Shown: positions 1 to 8,634, counted from the stretch's first letter. The stretch: DNA of 64,000 nt from Rikenella sp031551865 (GCA_031551865.1 JAVBMY010000001.1:186001-250000); one strand, 5' to 3'. Notes: generated by a model from the letters alone, not told the origin. A program made the numbers and translations.

Positions 1-503
1 CGGATCATGAATTCCTGGAAGGCGATGGGGGCGTCGGAGTGCGAACCGCCGTTGATGATGTTCATCATGGGTACGGGGAGCACTTTGGTGTTGGTGCCGC
101 CGATGTAGCGGTACAGGGGCATACCGAGGTAGGCGGCGCCGGCTTTGGCCACGGCGAGCGATACGCCGAGGATGGCGTTGGCGCCGAGGTTGCTTTTGGT
201 CGAGGTGCCGTCGAGGGCGATCATGGCGCGGTCGATGGCGACTTGTTCGGTGACGAGCATGCCGACGATCTCTTTGGCGATCACTTCGTTGACGTTTTGT
301 ACGGCTTTGAGGACGCCTTTGCCGCCGAAGCGGCCTTTGTCGCCGTCGCGCAGTTCGAGGGCTTCGTTTTCGCCGGTCGAGGCGCCGCTTGGTACGGCGG
401 CGCGGCCGAAGGCGCCGCTGGCGGTCAGTACTTCTACTTCGATGGTGGGGTTACCGCGGCTGTCGATGATCTCGCGGGCGTGTACGCTGATGATTTGTCC
501 CAT
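1..503 (-). CDS. eno: Enolase, N-terminal part (runs off the window)
   Basis: Enolase converts 2-phosphoglycerate to phosphoenolpyruvate in glycolysis. About 167 N-terminal residues are present, starting MGQIISVHAREIIDSRGNPT, with the enolase signatures SRGNPT and PSGASTGENEALELRDGD and the region GANAILGVSLAVAKA. The C-terminal catalytic barrel lies beyond base 1. The ATG at 501-503 fits the usual N-terminus. The gene follows rplQ on the same strand after a 260-bp gap, an arrangement common in Bacteroidetes. An 18-bp perfect hairpin lies 20 nt upstream of its start. Confidence 0.97.
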   Translation of the reverse strand, partial: MGQIISVHAREIIDSRGNPTIEVEVLTASGAFGRAAVPSGASTGENEALELRDGDKGRFGGKGVLKAVQNVNEVIAKEIVGMLVTEQVAIDRAMIALDGTSTKSNLGANAILGVSLAVAKAGAAYLGMPLYRYIGGTNTKVLPVPMMNIINGGSHSDAPIAFQEFMI

Positions 504-523
504 GGTGTGGTGTCGTTTTTATG

Positions 524-565
524 GAAAGCTGTTTGAAAATCGGTGTTGATTTTCAAACAGCTTTC
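524..565. repeat. Perfect 18-bp hairpin upstream of eno (T-type repeat, copy 1)
   Basis: Arms 524-541 and 548-565 are perfectly complementary around a 6-nt loop. The right arm ends TTTTCAAACAGCTTTC. A second copy with a changed stem is at 54001-54036. A T-rich tail follows on the plus strand, so it looks like a terminator in that direction, but all genes nearby are on the minus strand, where it would lie in the eno 5' leader. Confidence 0.7.
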
Positions 566-607
566 GTGGTGTTTTTTGTTGTTCTTTGTATTGGCGTGGT
601 TTCCGGA

Positions 608-688
608 ATAGTTCCCTTAAAAAAGCCGTGACGCTATCCCTCGCCATATGCCCACGCACCGCGCCAGGTTCTTTTTTAAGGGAACTAT
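608..688. repeat. Inverted repeat, 18-bp perfect arms, rplQ-eno gap
   Basis: Arms 608-625 and 671-688 are perfect reverse complements (ATAGTTCCCTTAAAAAAG and its complement) separated by 45 nt. With the hairpin at 524-565 it fills most of the gap between rplQ and eno. The function is unknown. It could form a terminator-like stem in either direction because the arms contain an A6/T6 run. Confidence 0.65.
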
Positions 689-763
689 CCCAAGCCCCGA
701 GTATCGAAAAAGCCGGGGGAAGGGGGGGTAGGCGGAGAAGGGGTTGGGAATCCGCAGGGGGAC

Positions 764-1285
764 TTACTCGGCGGCGGTTTCCCCGGCAGCGGGAGCGGCT
801 ACCTCTTCGGCAACCGGCGCGGCTTTGGGGGTTTCGGCGGGCTTGGCTGCGGGAGCAGCGGCACCTGAACCGGCACGACGGGTACGCTTGGCTGCACCGC
901 CTGCTTTTTTCTCTTTCACGTAAACGGTGTTGAAGTCTACGAGTTCAATGAAGCAGGTTTCGGCGGCGTCGCCCTGACGGAAACCGGTCTTGAGGATACG
1001 GGTGTATCCGCCGGGACGGTCGGCGATCTGGGGAGCGACAGTACGGAAGAGTTCGGTCACGGCCTCTTTGTTTTTCAGGTAGCTGAATACGGTGCGGCGG
1101 CTGTGGGTGGTGTCTTCTTTGGATTTGGTGATCAGGGGTTCCACGTAGGTGCGCAGCGCTTTGGCTTTGGCCACGGTGGTGCTGATGCGTTTGTGCAGTA
1201 TGAGCGAGGCTGCCATGTTGGCCATCAACGCTTTGCGGTGTGAGGCCTGGCGGCCGAGGTGGTTAATTTTTTTTCCGTGTCTCAT
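764..1285 (-). CDS. rplQ: 50S ribosomal protein L17 with long Ala/Pro-rich tail
   Basis: L17 is a large-subunit protein near the peptide exit tunnel. The start MRHGKKINHLGRQASHRKALMANM is the family signature, and the core runs to about residue 120. The total length is 173 aa against roughly 120-130 in most bacteria. Residues from about 125 onward are a low-complexity Ala/Pro/Lys/Glu tail (AAAPAAKPAETPKAAPVAEE). Longer L17 tails are known in Bacteroidetes. It is the last r-protein gene of the alpha operon, 163 bp after rpoA. Confidence 0.97.
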   Translation of the reverse strand: MRHGKKINHLGRQASHRKALMANMAASLILHKRISTTVAKAKALRTYVEPLITKSKEDTTHSRRTVFSYLKNKEAVTELFRTVAPQIADRPGGYTRILKTGFRQGDAAETCFIELVDFNTVYVKEKKAGGAAKRTRRAGSGAAAPAAKPAETPKAAPVAEEVAAPAAGETAAE

Positions 1286-1419
1286 GGTTTTGGTCTATTC
1301 GGGAATCCCTCGCGGACGAGGGCTCGCTCTGTTACTTGTGTAGAGGGTAATGTCTGTTATCCGGATGGGCCCGCACCGACGTTTGGGCTACCCTTGATTT
1401 GGTTTGTAGCTTCACCGGG

Positions 1420-1448
1420 TTCCGGCGGGGAAAACAGGCGCTGCCTGC
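1420..1448 (-). terminator. Stop-proximal hairpin after rpoA (S-type repeat)
   Basis: One nt past the rpoA stop codon, 1447-1435 forms a 5-bp stem with a 3-nt loop (CAGGC-AGC-GCCTG on the minus strand), then TTTTCCCCGCCGGA. The same layout, with a different stem sequence, follows rpsJ and the EF-G paralog and occurs near the right end of the window. It resembles a very short intrinsic terminator or a 3'-end protection hairpin. Confidence 0.5.
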
Positions 1449-2441
1449 TTATTCCTTGTCTAATTTGTATTTGACGACGTCCATGCCGAAATTGAGGCTA
1501 TGGGCCTTGAGCATGTCGTCGAGTTCGGACAATGATTTTTTGCCGAAGTTGCGGAACTTGAGCAGGTCGGAACGCTGCAGGCGCACGAGGTCGCCGATGG
1601 TCTCGACTTCGGCGGCTTTCAGGCAGTTCAGCGCACGCACGGAGAGGTCTTCTTCGGAGAGCTTGGTTTTGAGCAGAGTGCGCATCTGCATGATGTCTTC
1701 GTCGAATTCTTCGGGGACGCTTTGCTCTTCGGTTTCAAGGGTGATTCTCTCGTCGGAGAAGAGCTGGAAGTGGAAGATAAGGATCTTGGCGGCTTCCTTG
1801 AGGGCGTCTTTGGGGTGGATAGATCCGTCGGTGGTGATTTCGAGCGTGAGGCGTTCGTAGTCGGTCTTCTGCTCGACGCGGTAGTTGTCTACCGTGTATT
1901 TCACGTTTTTGATGGGGGTGTGTATCGAGTCGATGGGCAGCAGACCGATGGGGGCGTCGGCGGGTTTGTTCTCTTCGGCGGGAACGTAGCCGCGGCCTTT
2001 GCCTATGGTAAGTTCGATCTCCAGTTTGACGTTGGGTTCGAGGCGGCAGATCACGAGATCGGGGTTGAGGACCTTGAAGTTGCTCATGTGGTTCGAAAGG
2101 TATCCGGCGGTCAGTTCGGTGACTCCGGCTACTTTCACGGTGAGTTTCTCGGCCTCGGCGGCTTCGACGGTCCGTACCAGGCGTACTTGTTTGAGGTTGA
2201 GGATGATCTCGATCATCTCTTCCATGACGCCGGGAATAGATGCGAATTCGTGGTCGACTCCCTGTATCTTGACGGTAGTGATGGCGTATCCTTCGAGGGA
2301 GCTCAGCAGGATACGGCGCAGGGCGTTGCCTACGGTGATGCCGAAGCCGGGTTCGAGGGGACGGAATTCGAACCTCCCGAATTGGGCGGTCGATTCGAGC
2401 ATGATCACTTTGTCTGGTTTCTGGAATGCTAGTATTGCCAT
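1449..2441 (-). CDS. rpoA: DNA-directed RNA polymerase subunit alpha
   Basis: Alpha dimerises to nucleate RNA polymerase and its C-terminal domain contacts UP elements and activators. The protein has 330 aa. The dimerisation signature GFGITVGNALRRILLSS is near residue 35 and the alpha-CTD helix-hairpin-helix region (DLSVRALNCLKAAEVETIGDL and FRNFGKKSLSEL) is at the C-terminus. I start it at MAILAFQKP (2439-2441); the open frame extends further upstream but that part has no family similarity. It lies between rpsD and rplQ as usual. Confidence 0.98.
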   Translation of the reverse strand: MAILAFQKPDKVIMLESTAQFGRFEFRPLEPGFGITVGNALRRILLSSLEGYAITTVKIQGVDHEFASIPGVMEEMIEIILNLKQVRLVRTVEAAEAEKLTVKVAGVTELTAGYLSNHMSNFKVLNPDLVICRLEPNVKLEIELTIGKGRGYVPAEENKPADAPIGLLPIDSIHTPIKNVKYTVDNYRVEQKTDYERLTLEITTDGSIHPKDALKEAAKILIFHFQLFSDERITLETEEQSVPEEFDEDIMQMRTLLKTKLSEEDLSVRALNCLKAAEVETIGDLVRLQRSDLLKFRNFGKKSLSELDDMLKAHSLNFGMDVVKYKLDKE

Positions 2442-2721
2442 TTTGTTGATGCTCTTTTTTTGGTGTGTGGCCGCCCGGCGTACGGGACAGGGCGGAAGTG
2501 TGGCCTCTCCCGGGAAACCGGGGCGGCGGGGCGTGCACACGGAACCCTTGCGGGCTGTGGTGCGCGGAGTCCGGAAGGGTTTCCGGGAAGCGGGGAAGAG
2601 GGAGACTTGTTTATGCAGCGGGCTGCATCAGACGAGGCTCCGGGGCGCTGCGCGGCAGAAAATACCTTGCCGGATGGCCCGGATCGTGATCCGGGCCTCC
2701 GGCAGAAGGCGTTTTATCCGG

Positions 2722-3330
2722 TTATTTAGAGTAGAGCTCGACGATCAACTGTTCGTTGATATTCTCGGGGATCTCGGCGCGTTCGGGACGGGCCATGAAG
2801 CGGCCGCTGAGGCTGGCGCTGTCCCATTCGATCCACGGGAAGCGGCTGCGGGGGTTCGAAGCGGTCGATTCCTGGATCACTTCGAGGCTTTTGGATTTCT
2901 CGCGCACGGCAACGATCTGGCCGGGTTTGAGGCTGTACGAGGGGATGTTCACCACTTCGCCGCCGATGGTGATGTGGCGGTGCGACACGAGCTGGCGAGC
3001 TGCGGCACGAGTGGGGGCGATGCCCATGCGGTACACGACATTGTCGAGGCGGCTTTCGAGCAGTTGCAGGAGCACTTCGCCGGTCACGCCTCCGGCGCGC
3101 TCGGCGGCCTCGAAGGTGCGGCGGAATTGTTTTTCCTGCATGCCGTAGATGGCTTTAGCTTTTTGCTTTTCTTTAAGCTGGATACCGTATTCCGAAACTT
3201 TTTTGCGGCGGCGCATCAGGCCGTGCTGTCCCGGAGGATAGTTCTTTTTCTCGAATGATTTGTCTGCGCCGAAGATGGGTTCTCCGAACTTGCGGGCGAT
3301 TTTGGTCCTCGGACCGGTGTATCTTGCCAT
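2722..3330 (-). CDS. rpsD: 30S ribosomal protein S4
   Basis: S4 is a primary 16S rRNA binder. It has 202 aa and begins MARYTGPRTKIARKFGEPIFG. The S4 RNA-binding domain is seen as LESRLDNVVYRMG followed by AARQLVSHRHITIGG at about residues 95-130. The N-terminal zinc-ligand cysteines found in some S4 proteins are absent (C-minus form). In many bacteria S4 represses its own operon, but no such site could be assigned. The flanking gaps are unusually long (280 and 283 bp). Confidence 0.98.
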   Translation of the reverse strand: MARYTGPRTKIARKFGEPIFGADKSFEKKNYPPGQHGLMRRRKKVSEYGIQLKEKQKAKAIYGMQEKQFRRTFEAAERAGGVTGEVLLQLLESRLDNVVYRMGIAPTRAAARQLVSHRHITIGGEVVNIPSYSLKPGQIVAVREKSKSLEVIQESTASNPRSRFPWIEWDSASLSGRFMARPERAEIPENINEQLIVELYSK

Positions 3331-3613
3331 GTTTTGTTGTTTGTTTGGGGATTGCCCCCTGTTTACTTCCTGCCCCTTGCGTATCGAAGGGGGATCCGCG
3401 CGGCGCGGCGGCCGTGCGAGGTTGTGGGGTTTTACCTCTCTTGTCGTGCAAAGGCATTCGTCCGTTGCCGTGCCGAGAGTTCGGCCCCTTTATTGTACAG
3501 GTTTTGGAGTGGGGCCTGCACCCGGTATTGTTGTCGCAGTACGCGGACAAAAATAGTGCATGCCTTATATTCTCCGAAACACGTTAAGCGCAACGGGAAT
3601 AAGGACATATGCA

Positions 3614-4000
3614 TCAGACGCGGCGACGGGCCGGCGGACGGCAGCCGTTGTGGGGCATCGGGGTCACGTCGACGATCTCGACGACTTCGATACCGGCACC
3701 GTTGATGGTACGTACGGCAGACTCGCGGCCTGAGCCGGGGCCTTTGACGTAGACTTTCACTTTGCGCATGCCCATGTCGTAGGCTACTTTGGCGCAGTCC
3801 TGAGCGGCGGTCTGGGCGGCGTAGGGGGTGTTTTTCTTCGACCCGCGGAAGCCCATCTTACCGGCTGAGCTCCAGCTGATAACTTCGCCGCGGCTGTTGG
3901 CCATCGTGACGATGACGTTGTTGAAGGTCGAGTGGACGTGGGCCTGGCCCATGGCGTCTACTTTAACGACTTTCTTCTTGGTTACTGTTTTTTTTGCCAT
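3614..4000 (-). CDS. rpsK: 30S ribosomal protein S11
   Basis: S11 is a platform protein of the small subunit near the mRNA exit. It has 128 aa. Recognised by HVHSTFNNVIVTMAN, SWSSAGKMGFRGSKKNTPYAAQ, VKGPGSGRESAVRTIN and the C-terminal PHNGCRPPARRRV, all strongly conserved. It starts at 4000 with MAKKTVTKKK. Downstream of rpsM by 253 bp; that gap holds repeat R1. Confidence 0.98.
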   Translation of the reverse strand: MAKKTVTKKKVVKVDAMGQAHVHSTFNNVIVTMANSRGEVISWSSAGKMGFRGSKKNTPYAAQTAAQDCAKVAYDMGMRKVKVYVKGPGSGRESAVRTINGAGIEVVEIVDVTPMPHNGCRPPARRRV

Positions 4001-4044
4001 TTTTATTGGGTTGTTCTCTTGAACCTTTTTTGACTTGATTGAGG

Positions 4045-4075
4045 TTGAACGCGCGATTTCCTCGAATTACCTTTG
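4045..4075 (+). promoter_or_regulatory. Predicted antisense promoter in the rpsM-rpsK gap
   Basis: TTG at 4045-4047, a 20-nt spacer and TACCTTTG at 4068-4075 (followed by C) match the Bacteroidetes promoter consensus on the plus strand. Every gene here is on the minus strand. Transcription would begin at about 4080, the left edge of repeat R1, and run antisense into rpsM. It could be a chance match. Confidence 0.35.
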
Positions 4076-4084
4076 CGCTGCGGT

Positions 4085-4245
4085 CGACAAGCAAACTTGT
4101 CGCCGATTGAGCCGTTTGATTTTTCGTTCAATCGCTCTCGAAGCGACTGAACAAAAGAACCGAGGGTTTTGCGCTCAAGCCGCGCGGGCTATGCCTCGCG
4201 GCACTCGCTCGGAAACCTGCGGTTTCCTTACCTGCACTCTTGGCA
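4085..4245 (-). repeat. Intercistronic hairpin element R1 (rpsM-rpsK)
   Basis: Contains the hairpin CGACAAG-CAAA-CTTGTCG at 4085-4102, a second imperfect hairpin built from a TTCAATCGCT/AGCGACTGAA-type pair around 4128-4158, and the shared segment near 4160-4190 (GAGGGTTTTGCGCTCAAGCCGCGCGGG). It belongs to the five-member R family: R2 9687-9895, R3 11035-11165, R4 12593-12716 and R5 20215-20355. It begins just after the rpsM stop codon in the direction of transcription. Confidence 0.7.
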
Positions 4246-4253
4246 AGTAGGCT

Positions 4254-4634
4254 TTATTTCGTCGCCTTCTTCTTGTTGGCAACCGTTTTCTTGCGGCCCT
4301 TGCGGGTGCGGGCGTTGTTCTTGGTGCTCTGACCGCGGACGGGCAGGCCGATGCGGTGACGGATACCCCGGTAGCAGCCGATGTCCATCAGGCGCTTGAT
4401 GTTGAGCTGCACGGTGCTGCGCAGTTCGCCTTCGACGCGGATGCCCTGGTCGGCGATGGTGTTACGGATGGCGGCCACCTGGTCGTCGCTCCAGTCTTTG
4501 ACTTTGATGTTCTGGTCGATGCCTGCGCTATCGAGGATGTGGGCGGCGGTGCTGCGTCCGACGCCGTAGATGTAGGTGAGGCCGATTACGCCTCGCTTAT
4601 TTTTGGGGAGGTCTACTCCGACTATACGTGCCAT
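4254..4634 (-). CDS. rpsM: 30S ribosomal protein S13
   Basis: S13 sits in the small-subunit head and contacts P-site tRNA and bridge B1. It has 126 aa. Evidence: MARIVGVDLPKNKRGVIGLTYIYGVG at the N-terminus, the helix-turn-helix region, and CYRGIRHRIGLPVRGQSTKNNARTRKG near the C-terminus with a Lys-rich end. It lies between rpmJ and rpsK as in other bacteria. Confidence 0.98.
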   Translation of the reverse strand: MARIVGVDLPKNKRGVIGLTYIYGVGRSTAAHILDSAGIDQNIKVKDWSDDQVAAIRNTIADQGIRVEGELRSTVQLNIKRLMDIGCYRGIRHRIGLPVRGQSTKNNARTRKGRKKTVANKKKATK

Positions 4635-4758
4635 TGTGTTTCTGTACTGTTTTTGGTTTCGTTTTTCTCAAATGCCGTGGGGGTGGTTATCCGATACTTT
4701 ATCCCGATCGGGAACTGCTCGCTGGATAATGTCCGGCCCCTTGTCGCAAAGCGGGGGA

Positions 4759-4875
4759 TTACCCCTGGCGCATTTTGAGTTTCGGAGTTTTTTTGCAGAT
4801 CACGTAGAGGCGGCCTTTGCGGCGCACGATCTTGCAGTCTTCGCTGCGTTTTTTGATGGAGGCTCTTACTTTCAT
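4759..4875 (-). CDS. rpmJ: 50S ribosomal protein L36
   Basis: A 38-aa gene starting at the ATG at 4873-4875 and ending at TAA 4759-4761. It reads MKVRASIKKRSEDCKIVRRK followed by GRLYVICKKTPKLKMRQG, a clear L36. Of the canonical zinc ligands (C11, C14, C27, H33) only C14 and C27 remain; position 11 is Ser and 33 is Leu, so it should not bind zinc in the usual way. This is consistent with zinc-independent L36 forms. It lies between infA and rpsM in the conserved order. Confidence 0.96.
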   Translation of the reverse strand: MKVRASIKKRSEDCKIVRRKGRLYVICKKTPKLKMRQG

Positions 4876-4946
4876 TGCTTTGAGTGTTTTTGGGGTGAGG
4901 TGTCTTTTCCTTCGAACTTTCGGCTTGGGCCTTGCACGGCCGGGGC

Positions 4947-5165
4947 CTACTTGTAGCGGAAGGAGATGCGGCCTTTGCTGAGGTCGTAGGGGGACATCTC
5001 GACTTTTACTTTGTCACCGGGCAGGATCTTGATGTAGTGCATGCGCATTTTACCGGAGATGTGGGCCGTGATGACGTGCCCGTTGTCCAGCTCTACGCGG
5101 AACATGGCGTTCGAAAGGGCTTCGATGATCGTTCCGTCTTTTTCGATTGCGGTCTGCTTGGCCAT
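4947..5165 (-). CDS. infA: Translation initiation factor IF-1
   Basis: IF-1 binds the 30S A site during initiation. It has 72 aa and a single S1-like OB fold: MAKQTAIEKDGTIIEALSNA, VELDNGHVITAHISGKMR and the ILPGDKVKVEMSPYDLSKGR signature, ending ISFRYK. Standard length and position (map-infA-rpmJ). Confidence 0.98.
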   Translation of the reverse strand: MAKQTAIEKDGTIIEALSNAMFRVELDNGHVITAHISGKMRMHYIKILPGDKVKVEMSPYDLSKGRISFRYK

Positions 5166-5269
5166 CTGGGTGGTGCTTGGTGAGTAAGTTGATTCATTCT
5201 TCGTTTCTGATACTTTTGGAGGCGGCGTCCGTGTAACGGCCGGGCCCTCGCTAATCGAAACGTTTGGGT

Positions 5270-6040
5270 TTAACTTGGGTTTTCGATATACTCAAAGGTG
5301 GAAAGGACGTCGGCGGGACCCGTTTCGGTGATCGCTACGGCGAGCTCGAAATGGGCCGAGGGGCGGCGGTCGGCGGTTCTGATTGTCCAACCGTCTTTCT
5401 CGAAGACTATGTTGCGGCTGCCGAGGTTGATCATCGGCTCGATGCAGAGTACCATGCCGGGTTGTAGTTTCGCGCCGCTGCTCCTGCGCCCGTAGTTGGG
5501 CACTTGGGGCTCTTCGTGGAGGTCGCGGCCGAGGCCGTGCCCTACCATTTCGCGTACGACGGTGAACCCGTGGGATTGCGCGTGGCTCTGGACGGCGTGG
5601 GAGATGTCGCCCACGCGCGCGCCGTTCTGTGCCGCCGCGATGCCTTCATAAAGCGCTTCCCTGGTAACCCTGAGCAACTCCAATGTTTTGGGTGCTACTG
5701 CCCCCACCGCGAAGGTGTAGGCCGAGTCGCCGTGAAAACCGTTCATAAATGCGCCGCAGTCGATGGACACGATGTCGCCGTCTTGCAACCTGTACTCCGA
5801 GGGTAGGCCGTGCACCACGACTTCGTTGACCGAAATGCATAGTGTGGCGGGAAACCCTCCGTAACCTTTGAAGCCCGGGACTGCGCCGTGCGCGCGAATA
5901 TACTCTTCGGCCAGGGCGTCGAGTTCAGCGGTGCTCACTCCTTCGCGGATGTGTTTGCCCACTTCGGCCAACGTGCGGCTGACGAGTTGATTCGATGCTC
6001 TGAGCAGTTCGATTTCCTCTCTGGTCTTTAGGTGTATCAT
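5270..6040 (-). CDS. map: Type I methionine aminopeptidase
   Basis: Removes the initiator Met from new proteins after deformylation. It has 256 aa with the pita-bread fold and all five expected metal ligands: D94 and D105 (SIDCGAFMNGFHGDSAYTF), H168 (MVGHGLGRDLHEEPQVPNYG), E201 (CIEPMINLG) and E232. The substrate-side His is in VVVHGLP (H77). The stretch around E232 reads AHFELAVAITE rather than the common FEHT form; the ligand itself is kept. Placed between secY and infA, the usual coupling of secretion and N-terminal processing genes. Confidence 0.97.
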   Translation of the reverse strand: MIHLKTREEIELLRASNQLVSRTLAEVGKHIREGVSTAELDALAEEYIRAHGAVPGFKGYGGFPATLCISVNEVVVHGLPSEYRLQDGDIVSIDCGAFMNGFHGDSAYTFAVGAVAPKTLELLRVTREALYEGIAAAQNGARVGDISHAVQSHAQSHGFTVVREMVGHGLGRDLHEEPQVPNYGRRSSGAKLQPGMVLCIEPMINLGSRNIVFEKDGWTIRTADRRPSAHFELAVAITETGPADVLSTFEYIENPS

Positions 6041-6142
6041 TTATATATTAAAGAACTCTTTTATGCTTGTGGCGTGGGGGCGGCAGTGCCTCCCCGGAAG
6101 GGGGAGATGCCCCCGCTTATGTTGCGTCCCGCAGGCTGCCCC

Positions 6143-7495
6143 TTAGTTCAGGCGGCCTTTCATCTTGCCGCTCTTCATCAGGCCGTCGTAATGGCGCAGG
6201 AGCAAGTGACTCTCGATCTGCTGGAGGGTATCGAGCACGACGCCCACGAGAATCAGCAGCGAGGTGCCGCCGTAGAACATGGCGAATTGCGGGTCGATAC
6301 CGAGGATTTTGGCAAAAACGGGCAGGATGGCGATCACACCGAGGAAGATCGAGCCGGGCAGGGTGATGCGGGTCATCACGATGTCGAGGTACTCGGCGGT
6401 CTTCTTACCGGGTTTGATGCCGGGGATGAAGCCTCCGTTGCGCTTCATGTCTTCGGACATCTGGTTGGTGTTGATGGTGATGGCGGTGTAGAAGTAGGTG
6501 AAGCCCATCACGAGCAGGAAGAACACGAAGTTGTACCAGAACCCGTACATGTTGCTGAATATCGCGGCGAATCCCTGGGTGGCTTCGAATTTCGAGAACA
6601 TCATGGGAATCATCATCAGGGCCTGGGCGAAGATGATGGGCATGACGCCGGCCGCGTTGATCTTCAGGGGGATGTATTGGCGCACGCCGCCGTATTGTTT
6701 GTTGCCGACGATGCGTTTGGCGTATTGCACGGGTATGCGGCGGGTGGCCTGCACGATGGCGATGGTCCCGGCAAAGACGAGGAATAACAGCACGATCTCG
6801 ATGATGAGCATCACGAAGCCGCCTCCGGCGGTGGTGAAGCGCGAGTTGATCTCGCCGATGAGGGCATGGGGCAGGCGGGCGATGATCCCGGTCATGATGA
6901 TGAGCGAGATGCCGTTGCCGATGCCTTTGTCGGTGATACGTTCGCCGAGCCACATCACGAACATGGTGCCGGCGATAAGCAGCGTGGCCTGCACGATGGT
7001 GGCCATGTCGACGGTGAAGAGGCCGAAGAAGCTGAATGAGTATATTCCGGCGCCGACAAAAGATCCGGCGGGAAGCTGGTAGTGCAGGTTGGCCAGGTAG
7101 GCGGGCACCTGGAGCAACAGGATACCGATGGTCAGGTAGCGGGTCCACTGGTTGATCTTACGGCGGCCGCTTTCTCCTTCTTTCTGGAGTTTCTGGAAGT
7201 AGGGGATGGCCAAACCGAGCAGCTGGATCACGATCGACGCCGAGATGTAGGGCATCACCCCGAGGGCGAAGATCGAGGCGTTCGAGAAGGCGCCGCCCGA
7301 GAAGATATCGAGCAGGCCGAGAAGCCCGTCGGAGGTTTGGTCTTTGAGGGCCGAAAGTGCGCCGGGGTTGATGGCGGGGAGCACTATGAAACTGCCGAGC
7401 CTATAAATGAGAAGAATCCCCAACGTATAAAGGATACGTTTGCGGAGTTCTTCGATTTTGAATATGTTTCGAAGGGTTTCGATTAGTTTTTTCAT
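6143..7495 (-). CDS. secY: Protein translocase subunit SecY
   Basis: SecY is the channel of the SecYEG inner-membrane translocon. It has 450 aa and about ten hydrophobic helices. It begins MKKLIETLRNIFKIEELRKR; the plug region SGGAFSNASIFALGVMPYIS is near residues 66-85, and the cytosolic loop KRIVGNKQYGG is present. The C-terminus ends in a charged HYDGLMKSGKMKGRLN. It follows rplO after an unusually long 246-bp gap. Confidence 0.98.
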   Translation of the reverse strand: MKKLIETLRNIFKIEELRKRILYTLGILLIYRLGSFIVLPAINPGALSALKDQTSDGLLGLLDIFSGGAFSNASIFALGVMPYISASIVIQLLGLAIPYFQKLQKEGESGRRKINQWTRYLTIGILLLQVPAYLANLHYQLPAGSFVGAGIYSFSFFGLFTVDMATIVQATLLIAGTMFVMWLGERITDKGIGNGISLIIMTGIIARLPHALIGEINSRFTTAGGGFVMLIIEIVLLFLVFAGTIAIVQATRRIPVQYAKRIVGNKQYGGVRQYIPLKINAAGVMPIIFAQALMMIPMMFSKFEATQGFAAIFSNMYGFWYNFVFFLLVMGFTYFYTAITINTNQMSEDMKRNGGFIPGIKPGKKTAEYLDIVMTRITLPGSIFLGVIAILPVFAKILGIDPQFAMFYGGTSLLILVGVVLDTLQQIESHLLLRHYDGLMKSGKMKGRLN

Positions 7496-7741
7496 CGTGG
7501 GCTAGTTGTTTAGCTCGTGGCGGTGGCACGGACACCTGTTATTTTTTGCCGGCGCGGGTTGCGGTACGTTTTATACTGTGTATAGCCGGGGCCTTGGGCG
7601 GCTGTACCGGTCCCGGTTGTCGCCCGTATGCAGGACGCCCGCATTCAGGCGATGAATCGGTTTTGGGAAAAAATCCCTTGGGGCCTCCGGGAGACTTACC
7701 GCAGTACGTACGGTCTCCCCGACAGGAGGCACGGGAGGGCG

Positions 7742-8212
7742 TTACTCGGCTTTGGGGGCGGCGGTGGCAGCGACGGTGGCTTTACCTCCGGCGGCTTCGA
7801 TGCCGGCCGCAGCGGCTTTCGAGAAAGCATGGGCGGTCACTTCGACGGCGCGGGTCAGTTTTCCGGTTCCGAGGATCTTGATGAGGTCTTTTTTGGCGGC
7901 AAGGCCGGCGCCTACGATCTGCTCGATACCGATGATGGTCTGCCCGCTTTTTTCAGCGTATTGCTCAAGGGCCGACAGGTTGATGGCTTTGTATTCTACC
8001 TTGTTGATGTTGGTGAACCCGAATTTGGGCAGACGGCGATGAAGGGGCATCTGGCCGCCTTCGAAGCCGCGTTTGGACGAGTAGCCCGAGCGGGACTGGG
8101 CGCCTTTGTGTCCGCGAGTCGAAGTGCCTCCGCGGCCGGATCCTTGTCCGCGGCCGAGGCGTTTGTTGGTACGGGTTGAGCCTTTGGCTGGTTTTATGCT
8201 GTTGAGGTTCAT
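7742..8212 (-). CDS. rplO: 50S ribosomal protein L15
   Basis: L15 assembles late in the 50S subunit. It has 156 aa. The N-terminus has the Gly/Arg-rich signature GRGQGSGRGGTSTRGHKGAQ, then GFEGGQMPLHRRLPKFGF. The start at MNLNSIKPAKGS (8210-8212) was chosen because the upstream extension has no family similarity. The C-terminus ends in a short Ala-rich tail (ATVAATAAPKAE), as L17 and L21 here also do. Confidence 0.97.
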   Translation of the reverse strand: MNLNSIKPAKGSTRTNKRLGRGQGSGRGGTSTRGHKGAQSRSGYSSKRGFEGGQMPLHRRLPKFGFTNINKVEYKAINLSALEQYAEKSGQTIIGIEQIVGAGLAAKKDLIKILGTGKLTRAVEVTAHAFSKAAAAGIEAAGGKATVAATAAPKAE

Positions 8213-8338
8213 AGCTCTCTTATGATTTGGGATTCCCGGGGTTGTAACCGGCAGGTGTCGCAAACGGGTCGTATTCCTTCGAAACGTGTTCGCTCTCCTC
8301 GACTGACGATACTTTGCCGGCCCCTGGGCTGGGCCCCT

Positions 8339-8521
8339 TTATTTTACTTCTTCTACGGTTACCAGGTGTTTTACTTTGATCACCATGCCCTCGATCTGGG
8401 GGGTCTTGGTGTGTTCAACGGTCTGGCGAATCTTGCGCAGGCCGAGGGCATCGAGGTTGGCGCGTTGGATTTTGGTTGCTCCGATGCGGCTCCTGGTTTG
8501 GGTGATTTTTATGGTTGCCAT
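8339..8521 (-). CDS. rpmD: 50S ribosomal protein L30
   Basis: 60 aa, starting MATIKITQTRSRIGA (8519-8521), with ALGLRKIRQTVEHTKTPQIEGM and VKHLVTVEEVK, all typical of L30. A longer frame upstream was not used because similarity begins at MATIKI. It lies between rpsE and rplO as in other bacteria. The stop is embedded in a GC-rich segment. Confidence 0.96.
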   Translation of the reverse strand: MATIKITQTRSRIGATKIQRANLDALGLRKIRQTVEHTKTPQIEGMVIKVKHLVTVEEVK

Positions 8522-8634
8522 TGTCGTATGGTTTTTCTCTTGGTGTGTTTCGGGCAAGGGGGTTGTAATCCCAAAGGACGCCGCTACTGTACGGCATGCG
8601 CCCCGGAAAGCCCGGATAATCTGAGCCCTCTCTC

